Source: Thermoplasmata archaeon
Lineage (GTDB): Archaea; Thermoplasmatota; Thermoplasmata; Thermoplasmatales; Thermoplasmataceae
Direction of reading: 5' to 3'
Assembly: GCA_021827885.1 (NCBI GenBank)
Contig: JAKAUD010000071.1
Coordinates: 1-6,912 of the forward strand
Length of the DNA: 6,912 bases
Both the position numbers and the translations under genes were made by a program. Below are positions 1-6,701 of this stretch, in pieces; position 1 is the stretch's first letter, and every line of letters begins with the position of its first letter. The notes beneath the pieces are model-generated. The model did not search any database. It was given only the letters and a program-made list of their open reading frames with translations, and was not told where the DNA came from.

Positions 1-33
1 AGAAGCAAAAAGAGACAAGATGGAACATATCCC

Positions 34-1062
34 ATGGTGGTTTCTCAACAGGAATTGTTGTCTAATTCATCAGTTAAAGCTTCTAAACTTAAAAAGTTAA
101 AGCCTTCGACCGGGATATTGGGTAAGTCCATTACAAATTCTGAAGAAACTATTGGAAGATTTGGTATTTCTAAGGGGAAGAGAGGAATTTATGACAGCAG
201 GAATCCTTTAAATGACCTGACTGGAAGGGAATGGGTCCGGTTCACAAGAAGTTGGGAAATTCATAATCCGCCATCAAGGAAAAGAAGCGAACTACTTCAC
301 CCTGCTAAGTTCCCAGAAACCCTTATTGAAGAATTTATCAGATTTTTTACAAAAGAAAATGAGATAGTGTTGGACCCTATGCTCGGCACTGGATCAACGT
401 TGGTTGCCTGCAAAATGGCCAATCGTAGGGGGGTAGGAATTGAATTATCTAAGAAGTGGGCTGACATTGCACGTAACAGAGCTATTCAAATAGACGAAAG
501 CGAAGTTAATCAAAGGCAGATAGTAATTGAAGGAGATTCTAGGAATCTAGTCGAACTATTGGCAGAAAGGGGTATCAATTCTGTTGATTTTTGCATAACC
601 TCTCCACCCTATTGGAATATGCTAAGAAAATCCAGAGGACACGTTAAATCCGAATCCAAAAAGAGGAAAGAAAATGGGTTAGATACTTATTACGGAGAGG
701 ACCCGAGGGATTACGGAAACATAGACGAATATGAAGGGTATCTTAACGAAATGTATTCATTATTCGCTAGGGTCTACCAAGTACTGAAAGATCAACGGTA
801 TCTAGTTGTTATTGCTCAAAATGTTCTTACCAAAGAGGGTAAGATGGTTCCTGTCGCTTGGGATATGGCGAAACGACTGGGCCAGTTATATACACTTAAG
901 CAAGAGAAAATTTGGCTGCAGAACAACAAAATGCTGGGATCGTGGGGGTATCCCTTTGAATACGTCTCTAATGTGCACCATCATTATTGTCTTATCTTTA
1001 AGAAGGATGAGTCTAAAACCTTAAAAGGGTTAGAGTTAGCCAGAGTCAAAGAGAGCCCATAG
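34..1062 (+). CDS. Site-specific DNA methyltransferase (N4-cytosine or N6-adenine, N6_N4_Mtase-like)
   Basis: This protein should transfer a methyl group from S-adenosylmethionine to the exocyclic amino group of cytosine or adenine at a specific DNA site. Visible motifs in order are: a motif X-like HPAKFPETL (89-97); motif I, LDPMLGTGST (113-122), the AdoMet loop; an acidic motif II, GIELS (E137); GDSRNL (167-172); and catalytic motif IV, TSPPYW (189-194). The order X-I-IV differs from the beta-class order. SPPY is commoner in N4-cytosine enzymes, so N4mC is favoured but not proven. A C-terminal block, YPFEYVSNVHHHYCLIF (306-322), also looks typical of this family. No large separate target-recognition domain is seen; residues about 196-235 are the best candidate. 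The first 50 residues are Ser/Lys-rich and unrecognised. The start is uncertain: the frame is open to base 1, no clear ribosome site precedes ATG 34, and the gene may begin before the window. It converges with the nuclease gene, whose 3' end it overlaps by 17 nt. It is probably the modification subunit of the cassette. Family call strong; base specificity unknown. Confidence 0.93.
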   Translation: MVVSQQELLSNSSVKASKLKKLKPSTGILGKSITNSEETIGRFGISKGKRGIYDSRNPLNDLTGREWVRFTRSWEIHNPPSRKRSELLHPAKFPETLIEEFIRFFTKENEIVLDPMLGTGSTLVACKMANRRGVGIELSKKWADIARNRAIQIDESEVNQRQIVIEGDSRNLVELLAERGINSVDFCITSPPYWNMLRKSRGHVKSESKKRKENGLDTYYGEDPRDYGNIDEYEGYLNEMYSLFARVYQVLKDQRYLVVIAQNVLTKEGKMVPVAWDMAKRLGQLYTLKQEKIWLQNNKMLGSWGYPFEYVSNVHHHYCLIFKKDESKTLKGLELARVKESP

Positions 1063-2404
1063 TATAAAGGTCTCTCGGTAAGACATAAATGGCGGATTCC
1101 GCAAGTGCATATGGTGGATAGTAGTAGCAGGCTGCTCCTAAGGGAGGCCCAAATTTGCGATTTGCAGAGATTAATATGCCAGCCTTGATCTTCTTGCCAG
1201 AGATTAGACCCGCAAATGACGGCCACGGTATCTTCTTACCTTCTTTGATGGCCTTATCACGTCGCTTATCAAGAGAGTTTAGTTTTTCAACAATTTTATC
1301 CGTTGCCATACCAGTAGAATTAACGGCAGGATTCTTAGGGGTGGGAATGAAGTAAGCAGGATATTTAATGAATTTCGCAGAGAATTCAGAAAAAGGGATG
1401 TGACCGATCCAGTATATCTTAAAGTCTTCAGGCACTTTTAAATTAACGAAACTTTCGCTGTTAAGGACCCATTCAAAGTTAGGGTCATTAATATTTTCAA
1501 GTGGATTTGTCGGCTTTGTGACCATATCATCAAAATTACTCTCTGCTGCTATCACAATCTTGTCGGAGGGGTTTAATTCAGATGGGTGGTCTACTCTGAT
1601 ACACCCAAGAGCAGAGTATCTTACTCTAGAACTCCCATCTTCTCCAGGTTTGAGGATAATTTCCACCACGGATTGGCGGTCTCCATTCCATTCACCTATA
1701 GGTATGATTCTAATGGACCCTCTCTCTTGTGAAAGAACTTTTTGACTCCTTTCCCACTTTGCCTTCAAAACAAAGCCTTTTTTAGATTTTTCTCTTGCTT
1801 CAATCAGTTTTCTATCTTGAAAATAAATCTGGGCCTTTCCGTAAGGCGCGGCGCACCAGAAGCCGGAGTCACCAAATGCAGGAGTCCTTCTTCTTAAATC
1901 TTGTTTGGTTTCGGCTATTCCGAATATATAGCTGTCCTTCATTCTTTCCGGGGTTAATTGAGTCATAGGAACCATCACAGGAAAGAATCTTCTCCATTCT
2001 GGACCAGGATAATCATAATTTTGTATGAAGAGTTCAGGAGTAAATTCTTGTCTTTTCCAGTTTGCACTGTATTCGGAATATATGACAGTAGTTTTCACAT
2101 CGTAAATCTTTTCGTTCACCTTGAAGTCAAAGATGTCACTTTCCCGGTAGCCCGTCCAGTCCATATCACATTTCTTCCCTCTTTTTGTAAGTTCTCTTTC
2201 TAATACAGATTGAGCAAGTACTCCTTCGGCGATGTGCACCATTCTGTCATTTGTAGATTTTTGAGCTTTTCCTCCGTAATGCATCCTGTCAAAGGTCCAG
2301 GGTAGACTAATTGTAGCATATTCAATTGCTTCTCTTTGTTCGCGTTCAGTTATTTTTGATTCCCATATTTGTTTAGGGTCTGAAAGCGGAGTGCGATTTC
2401 TCAT
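1046..2404 (-). CDS. Putative PD-(D/E)XK restriction endonuclease, unrecognised family
   Basis: I do not recognise the whole protein, but residues about 52-110 look like a PD-(D/E)XK nuclease core. A helix carries E60 (IAEGVLAQSVLERELTKRG), then comes SDIFDF (D90, D93), then a strand ending YDVKTT (D102, K104). The 12-residue spacing from D90 to D102-x-K104 fits the fold, although the proline of the classical PD is a serine here. Downstream strands DSYIFGIAE (158-165) and FKIYWIGHI (328-336) resemble the core strands that often follow the catalytic lysine in restriction enzymes. The middle and C-terminal parts, including a Tyr-rich tail (CYYYPPY, 426-432), show no known motif, helicase or methylase signature; they could recognise DNA. 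The ATG lies 5 nt after the helicase-nuclease stop, so the two are surely co-transcribed; only a weak purine patch precedes it. The 3' end overlaps the opposing methyltransferase gene. By context this is the likely restriction subunit. Nuclease call moderate; role inferred. Confidence 0.75.
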   Translation of the reverse strand: MRNRTPLSDPKQIWESKITEREQREAIEYATISLPWTFDRMHYGGKAQKSTNDRMVHIAEGVLAQSVLERELTKRGKKCDMDWTGYRESDIFDFKVNEKIYDVKTTVIYSEYSANWKRQEFTPELFIQNYDYPGPEWRRFFPVMVPMTQLTPERMKDSYIFGIAETKQDLRRRTPAFGDSGFWCAAPYGKAQIYFQDRKLIEAREKSKKGFVLKAKWERSQKVLSQERGSIRIIPIGEWNGDRQSVVEIILKPGEDGSSRVRYSALGCIRVDHPSELNPSDKIVIAAESNFDDMVTKPTNPLENINDPNFEWVLNSESFVNLKVPEDFKIYWIGHIPFSEFSAKFIKYPAYFIPTPKNPAVNSTGMATDKIVEKLNSLDKRRDKAIKEGKKIPWPSFAGLISGKKIKAGILISANRKFGPPLGAACYYYPPYALAESAIYVLPRDLYTMGSL

Positions 2405-2409
2405 AAAGC

Positions 2410-5121
2410 CTACACTGTATTAATAGGGGCAGATATAAAGTCATGGCACAATGAACTAATATCGCAGGCACCACACGAAATTTTCCCTGGAGTTGTGTAT
2501 GGGCCATTGAGCGAGAGCTTTTCAAACCGTCTTACTGCTTCCTCAATAAGTTTTGATACAGCCTCAATAGATACATTTACTGGAATCTGGGCAGTTAAAC
2601 CTTCCTGACTAAGATCGTATAATCTACCCTCTGATACATCAAAACCTCCATTTCTCAACCCATATGCATAGACCTTGAGTTGATGTTCATAGCGGTGTTC
2701 TAATTCCTTATGTACTGAGAATTTCCAGTCAACTACTATTATTGATTTCCCATCCTTAATTGTTGCGTCGACGAATCCACTTACGACTATATCACCTAGT
2801 TTGAAACTGAATCTATGCTCTGTTAAATCTACCTTCTTTAAAATTCCAGTCTTTATTAGTTGGAAGAGCTTTAATTTAATAGATTTTTGTATCTTGAGTT
2901 CTTGATTTATTTCTCCAAGAGGAAGATAAACTTCTTCATTTACTATATCGTCAAGCTTATGATCACCTTCACTCGTTATCCTTTGTATAGCCCTATGCGC
3001 TATATTTCCAGCTCCCAGCTCCGAACCTACCGGTACATCTACCCCTACGATTCTCCTGAGGTAAAAATGATATGGGCACTCCAGAAGCAGAATAAAATCT
3101 GAAACACCAAGGTGAAGGTAATATGGTCTAGTAAAGTCCTCTATTTCAGCTAGATTTGAATCACTGGAAACTGACACGTTGCCTGATTGTTTAAGCAGGA
3201 TTTTGATTAGTCTTTTATCTGCAAATCTGCTAGGTCTTTTCCTCTCATTCCCGGTAAAGATGTAAAGTCTATCTCTTGCACGAGTGATTGCCACATACCA
3301 CAATCTTCTTTCGTCCTCAATGGAAGTGCCGTAACGCTGTGCAATATTATCAGGAAACGACGACCTGTGACCCTCCGGCCGTCTCGGAAATCTATCTTCC
3401 CATGCGAACGGTAAAATCACTACGGGCCATTCAAGACCTTTGGCTGCGTGTACCGTAGATATTGTAACAGCATCAGTCCTTCTTGTGGACATCCCAACTT
3501 CAGTCCATCGTTCTATTTGCTTACTCAGTTGCCACCGAAGATTATTGGTGAAGACATCTACTGGGGAACTTCTGGCATTATACTTTGCGGAAAATCTCCT
3601 GCGATATGCCTCCTCTATAGCTCTCATTATCTGCGTTATAGCGGAAAAACCTTCTTGGACAGGAGAATCAGAAGGTTTAATTCTGAAACCAACTGACTCA
3701 ACGAAGTCAAAAAGTTGCTGCCTGAAGTTATATTGATCATTTAACGACCTTGCATTATTCATTACTAGTTTGCTATACCACTCTGCAACGTATCTATTGA
3801 TCCGGTTAATGTCCTTCTCTTCACAGAATACAGAAATTTTTGTCAAATATTCATTGATTTTGTTGTTAAGCTCTACTTCCTCACTCTTGTTTGCCGGAAT
3901 TGGAGGCTCATTCATAATTGAAACTAGGTCTATTATCGGCAACATAAAGTTGTTTACGAGAAGTATGCCAGAATTTCTATTAGGAGAATAATAGGGTATG
4001 TGAGCTTCCGCAAAAGAATCCATTAAGTCCTGACCATGATAAAGCACTGATCTCATCAGAACGGCTATCTCTCCTGGCTTAACGCCGTCGTGAATAAGAT
4101 TTTGTACAGTCTTCACGACTCCTAGTTCGTTTGGGAATGTTGTATTGTCAAATATAACAGAAGCATTGGAATTGGCCCTTGTAGGGTCTACCTCCATGTC
4201 ATTGATTGTAAATCTCATCGAGAAGGCCATATTCTTGGCGGTTAGATTTGCGTAATCTACTATGCCGTTCCGAGAGCGATGGTTCATTGTAATCTCATAA
4301 ATTTGAGCGTCCGGGAAGTCTTCCTTAAACGATAATATCCTTTCAACTTCACCTCCTCTCCACTGATAAATTGCCTGGCGAGGGTCTCCGACTGCTAGGA
4401 TCCTAGATTGGATATTCCCCTCCATCATTGCCTTGAGTAGCTCTACTTGAGCTGGATTGACATCCTGATATTCATCTACATAAACATCCATTCGATGACA
4501 TGAGAATTTTGAGTTTTTAAGGCGAAGAGTTGCTTTTCTTACTAGGAGACCAAAATCAATAAGCCTCTGTTCTTCCATGAACTTAAGATAATTCTGGATT
4601 GCCAGACATACATTTGATGGCATGATTTTATTATCAACTTCGAGAGACTCGTTGTAAAATATCTCGAGATCAGAAATGAATCTATCTATCTTTTCAAATT
4701 TATTACGACCCTCATATAACTTTTCCAGTTGCAATTCCTGATAAACTCTCTGAACAAGTTGAATCTGTTCTAGTTCATCTACAACTTTAGTGTTAGCTAG
4801 CTGCCCGTCTTCTTTCAGAAAATTGTCACACCAACCATGAATAGTCCCGATATAGATTTTATCCAAAAGATGCTCCTTTTTTAGAGTTTTTAGCTCCTTC
4901 GAGATCCTAACAACCAGTTCATCAGCCGCATTGTTAGTGAATGTGAACAAAATGACTTTTTCTCGGTCAGGAGTTACAATTCCCTCGTTAATCTGCTTTA
5001 TAAAGGTCTCAATTAGAAGCCTGGTCTTCCCAGAGCCAGCGGCTGCTACTACAAGTTGAGCTCTTTTTTTGGACTTAACAACTCTATTTACCGTGTTTTC
5101 AAAATTATCAAAGCTATCCAT
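2410..5121 (-). CDS. UvrD/AddA-like SF1 helicase fused to a RecB/Cas4-type nuclease with Fe-S cysteines
   Basis: This is an ATP-driven 3'-5' type SF1A DNA translocase with a nuclease tail. Helicase motifs are complete: Walker A AAAGSGKT (26-33), Ia FTFTNNAADEL (59-69), Ib GTIHGW (92-97), II DEYQD (216-220), III GDPRQAIYQWRGG (245-257), IV NHRSR (280-284), V TVHAAKGLEW (556-565) and VI WYVAITRARDRLY (608-620). The C-terminal domain (about 670-895) is of the PDDEXK_1/RecB type: H709, GFVD (D785), VVDWK (D798, K800), then Q814 with YAY (818-820). Four cysteines surround it, C682 in LECPYHFYLRR and C883/C886/C892 in CGACDISSLC, the one-plus-three arrangement of the AddB and Cas4 iron-sulfur clusters. 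The 903-residue length is shorter than typical bacterial AddA (about 1,200). All catalytic residues appear intact. It is the first gene of a two-gene minus-strand operon. Archaea usually resect ends with HerA-NurA and Mre11-Rad50, so an AddA-like enzyme beside a methyltransferase suggests an acquired defence role. ATG 5119-5121 is the first plausible start; no strong Shine-Dalgarno precedes it. Confidence 0.95.
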   Translation of the reverse strand: MDSFDNFENTVNRVVKSKKRAQLVVAAAGSGKTRLLIETFIKQINEGIVTPDREKVILFTFTNNAADELVVRISKELKTLKKEHLLDKIYIGTIHGWCDNFLKEDGQLANTKVVDELEQIQLVQRVYQELQLEKLYEGRNKFEKIDRFISDLEIFYNESLEVDNKIMPSNVCLAIQNYLKFMEEQRLIDFGLLVRKATLRLKNSKFSCHRMDVYVDEYQDVNPAQVELLKAMMEGNIQSRILAVGDPRQAIYQWRGGEVERILSFKEDFPDAQIYEITMNHRSRNGIVDYANLTAKNMAFSMRFTINDMEVDPTRANSNASVIFDNTTFPNELGVVKTVQNLIHDGVKPGEIAVLMRSVLYHGQDLMDSFAEAHIPYYSPNRNSGILLVNNFMLPIIDLVSIMNEPPIPANKSEEVELNNKINEYLTKISVFCEEKDINRINRYVAEWYSKLVMNNARSLNDQYNFRQQLFDFVESVGFRIKPSDSPVQEGFSAITQIMRAIEEAYRRRFSAKYNARSSPVDVFTNNLRWQLSKQIERWTEVGMSTRRTDAVTISTVHAAKGLEWPVVILPFAWEDRFPRRPEGHRSSFPDNIAQRYGTSIEDERRLWYVAITRARDRLYIFTGNERKRPSRFADKRLIKILLKQSGNVSVSSDSNLAEIEDFTRPYYLHLGVSDFILLLECPYHFYLRRIVGVDVPVGSELGAGNIAHRAIQRITSEGDHKLDDIVNEEVYLPLGEINQELKIQKSIKLKLFQLIKTGILKKVDLTEHRFSFKLGDIVVSGFVDATIKDGKSIIVVDWKFSVHKELEHRYEHQLKVYAYGLRNGGFDVSEGRLYDLSQEGLTAQIPVNVSIEAVSKLIEEAVRRFEKLSLNGPYTTPGKISCGACDISSLCHDFISAPINTV

Positions 5122-5153
5122 TCATTTATCTAAGTTTTGGTATGGTGAGAAGT

Positions 5154-5162
5154 GTATTAAAC
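5154..5162 (-). promoter_or_regulatory. Candidate TATA-like box for the helicase-nuclease operon
   Basis: On the minus strand this reads GTTTAATAC. Its centre is about 37 nt upstream of the helicase-nuclease ATG. With the usual archaeal spacing of about 26-27 nt from box to transcription start, the transcript would begin around 5131 with a leader of about 10 nt. No convincing BRE purine element is seen. The call rests on composition and spacing only. Confidence 0.35.
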
Positions 5163-5227
5163 TATTCCTACGTCTTCATTAGCCACTTTAGACCAGTTCA
5201 TTTGTTCTGGGATTTAACATGGACAAT

Positions 5228-5241
5228 TGACCAAGTGGTCA
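5228..5241. repeat. 14-bp inverted repeat TGACCA-AG-TGGTCA in the divergent intergenic region
   Basis: Two perfect 6-bp arms flank a 2-bp centre, between the helicase operon (start 5121, minus) and the zinc-ribbon gene (start 5341, plus). A further GACCA half-site lies at 5191-5195. The size and symmetry fit a dimeric regulator's operator, but the repeat is 107 nt from one start and 100 nt from the other, far for a simple repressor site overlapping either promoter. No DNA-binding regulator is encoded in the window apart from the possible zinc ribbon. Confidence 0.4.
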
Positions 5242-5340
5242 GTCTATCAGAATTTACGTAACATCATATGACACCTACGATCAACAATGCAAGGATTTTA
5301 GCGAGGAAAGACAGAAATAGATATTAGTGCATCTAGGTTT

Positions 5341-5535
5341 ATGGCTTACGATGGCATAATCAAATGCCCCTACTGTAATCACGAGGGTTCAGATTTCAAG
5401 TTCCTGAAGGAATGGGTAAGCGGAACTGCAATTGTCGATAGGTTTGAGTGTTTATCGTGTAGTCGAGTCTTTAGGTTATATTTTGGAGAAAAGCGTGATG
5501 GAAAAGAGTTCAAGTATACTATAAAGGCGAAATGA
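5341..5535 (+). CDS. Small zinc-ribbon protein
   Basis: A 64-residue protein with a clear zinc-ribbon: C9-P-Y-C12 and C37-L-S-C40, a C-x2-C / C-x24-C-x2-C arrangement that should bind one zinc ion. It has no membrane segment or signal peptide and ends in a basic stretch (GKEFKYTIKAK), so it is cytoplasmic and could contact nucleic acid. Small zinc ribbons opening with an M-A-Y-D-G / K-C-P-Y-C pattern are familiar from archaeal genomes, but I cannot assign a function. It is divergent from the helicase operon, and 219 bp of spacer separate the two starts. Upstream, AT-rich sequence around 5313-5326 is a weak TATA candidate; AGGT sits too close to the ATG (2 nt) to be a normal ribosome site, so a short or absent leader is likely. 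It could be a regulator of the cassette or an unrelated housekeeping gene; nothing decides this. Confidence 0.8.
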   Translation: MAYDGIIKCPYCNHEGSDFKFLKEWVSGTAIVDRFECLSCSRVFRLYFGEKRDGKEFKYTIKAK

Positions 5536-6144
5536 TATGATCTATGGAGCCTCTAACCTTAGGCGAATTATAAGGGCGTAAAGGAAAAAGAAGTTGCAGA
5601 CACTTAATTCCTATAGTGGTTAAGAGAACAGATGGATGAGGATGCTAGAGCAAACTTATAGGCAATCCCGTTTTTACTGTAATATACTGGTTCTCTGAAT
5701 TAGTTCTTAACCTTGCATTCGAACCCGTGATAACTTCAGAAGCAAATAAGGTTCCAATTCCTTGGTTTGGGCCATTAATAATAGTTGTTATCGTAGCCTG
5801 TGAAATTAGAGGGCATGTTTCGATATTGAAATCGGAAAGACATATAATTGATTCGAAACCGCACCCCTTGGCCTTGGGGGACAAACAAGGTTGCGACAAC
5901 CAAATAGCTGAAAACCAATAAACTTTCCTCAGTTACTACAAAGTAGGCAGGTCGTTTTTTCCATCACTAAATCTCGACATTCAAGATCTTCCGGGAGCCT
6001 CGCGTTCGACTGAACCTATCCTATTTTAGTCCTCAACTGCAGCGGCTAATTGAAAGATAAGGAATACCGATAATGAAAATATCATTTCAGGTACTGTCTA
6101 AATAAAGAAACGGCTCTAAACCCGAAGAATAAAAATAAAGATGA
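5536..6144. other. Intergenic stretch without a supported gene
   Basis: Two overlapping open frames lie here on opposite strands: minus 5645-5899 (84 residues) and plus 5649-5921 (a GTG start at 5727 gives 64 residues). The plus frame contains one hydrophobic stretch and, near its end, GDKQGCDN, loosely like the ADKGYDS signature of IS5-type transposases with one residue inserted; this is too weak to call a remnant. The minus frame is Thr/Ser/Asn-rich and unrecognised. Neither has a convincing promoter or ribosome site. A run of six T at 5955-5960 could end plus-strand transcription. A C4/G4 hairpin with an 8-nt loop lies at 5864-5879. I see no tRNA, rRNA, C/D-box RNA or CRISPR repeat. The region may hold decayed sequence or an unrecognised small gene. 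Confidence 0.5.
6124..6140 (-). terminator. U-rich archaeal terminator after the 115-residue membrane protein gene
   Basis: On the minus strand, starting 5 nt after the stop codon, the sequence reads CTTTATTTTTATTCTTC. There is no preceding hairpin. Archaeal transcription commonly ends at such U-rich tracts without a stem, and the position directly downstream of the gene fits. Confidence 0.5.
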
Positions 6145-6492
6145 CTAAGTAGGCTTATTCCTCCTTCTGGTTCCCTCCAGGACCGCACCGATGATAATCC
6201 CGAAAAACAAGCCTGCAAAAACACCAAAAATAAGACCGCGCGCCAAGGCAGCTGTCAGTGCATAAGAAAATGAAATGGCTGATTGGTTTACTTCAGAATA
6301 TAAAGTTTTAAAGTCAGTAAGGAGAAGGGTGTAGTTTTCTTTAGAGTAGTTTCCCGAAAAGTTGGGGGTTATGGTAATGCCAGGTAGGAAGTCATTTGAG
6401 GTAGCTCCTGTGTGTGGGGCTATGAACAAAAAAAAGACTGAGATTGTGAGCAGAAAGAGAACGACCGCTATGACTTTTGTTACATTCCGCAT
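6145..6492 (-). CDS. Small two-span membrane protein with glycine-zipper helix
   Basis: A 115-residue protein of unknown function. Residues about 7-26 form a hydrophobic helix (a signal anchor or uncleaved signal), about 27-75 a polar loop, and about 82-105 a second hydrophobic helix, followed by a basic tail (RRRNKPT). Basic residues at both ends predict both termini inside and the loop outside. The loop carries four N-glycosylation sequons (N44-F-S, N48-Y-S, N53-Y-T, N69-Q-S), in keeping with an archaeal surface protein. The second helix has glycines at 86, 90, 94, 98 and 102, a regular GxxxG series that favours close helix packing or oligomerisation. The ATG at 6490-6492 has no Shine-Dalgarno but a TATA-like element 29 nt upstream, as expected of a leaderless transcript, and a U-rich stretch follows the stop. 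It appears to be monocistronic. The coding call is good; I know of no family match. Confidence 0.75.
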   Translation of the reverse strand: MRNVTKVIAVVLFLLTISVFFLFIAPHTGATSNDFLPGITITPNFSGNYSKENYTLLLTDFKTLYSEVNQSAISFSYALTAALARGLIFGVFAGLFFGIIIGAVLEGTRRRNKPT

Positions 6493-6516
6493 TTACTCAG
6501 AACTGATTTTCAATTT

Positions 6517-6525
6517 GATTATTAA
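6517..6525 (-). promoter_or_regulatory. TATA-like box for the 115-residue membrane protein gene
   Basis: The minus strand reads TTAATAATC, centred 29 nt upstream of the ATG at 6492. At the usual archaeal box-to-start distance, transcription would begin within a few bases of the ATG, so the mRNA would be leaderless or nearly so. This agrees with the absence of a Shine-Dalgarno sequence. Confidence 0.5.
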
Positions 6526-6614
6526 GGTTCATGAAGAAATCTTCTACCCGAGGACTTGGAGCCTCTATTATCTGTGATATATAGTAGTATATGACCTCTC
6601 AAAACAATTCTCTC

Positions 6615-6652
6615 CTGTCCATATAAGATTTCCTTTTTGGACAGTGAAATCT
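6615..6652. repeat. Two interlocked inverted repeats downstream of the partial membrane gene
   Basis: Arms CTGTCC (6615-6620) and GGACAG (6639-6644) pair, and AGATTTC (6626-6632) and GAAATCT (6646-6652) pair. The arms alternate, so the two stems either exclude each other or form a pseudoknot-like fold. In a minus-strand transcript this would sit in the 3' region of the membrane gene ending at 6702, followed by a short TTTT. It could be a terminator or 3'-UTR element, or a protein-binding site at DNA level. Confidence 0.4.
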
Positions 6653-6701
6653 GAGAGTGGGATAAAAGGAAACAAGTCCATCCCATGGGATATTAGGGTA
6701 G

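Noticed and set aside
3440..3736. Plus-strand frames opposite the helicase-nuclease gene
   Set aside because: They are antisense shadows of a gene with fully conserved helicase motifs, with no family motif of their own.
5620..5700. C/D-box guide RNA suggested by GGATGAGGATG and CTGA
   Set aside because: The first element does not match the C box RTGATGA, and no internal D'/C' pair is present.
5705..5740. tRNA T-arm on the minus strand (CGGGTTCGAAT)
   Set aside because: The bases flanking the TTCGAAT loop do not pair (ACGGG against GCAAG), and no anticodon arm, D arm or acceptor stem can be fitted around it.
6680..6691. 12-bp perfect palindrome ATCCCATGGGAT as an operator or recognition site
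   Set aside because: It is a single copy in the region after the partial membrane gene, with no half-sites nearby and no plus-strand gene to control; a similar ATCCCATGG at the window start is imperfect.
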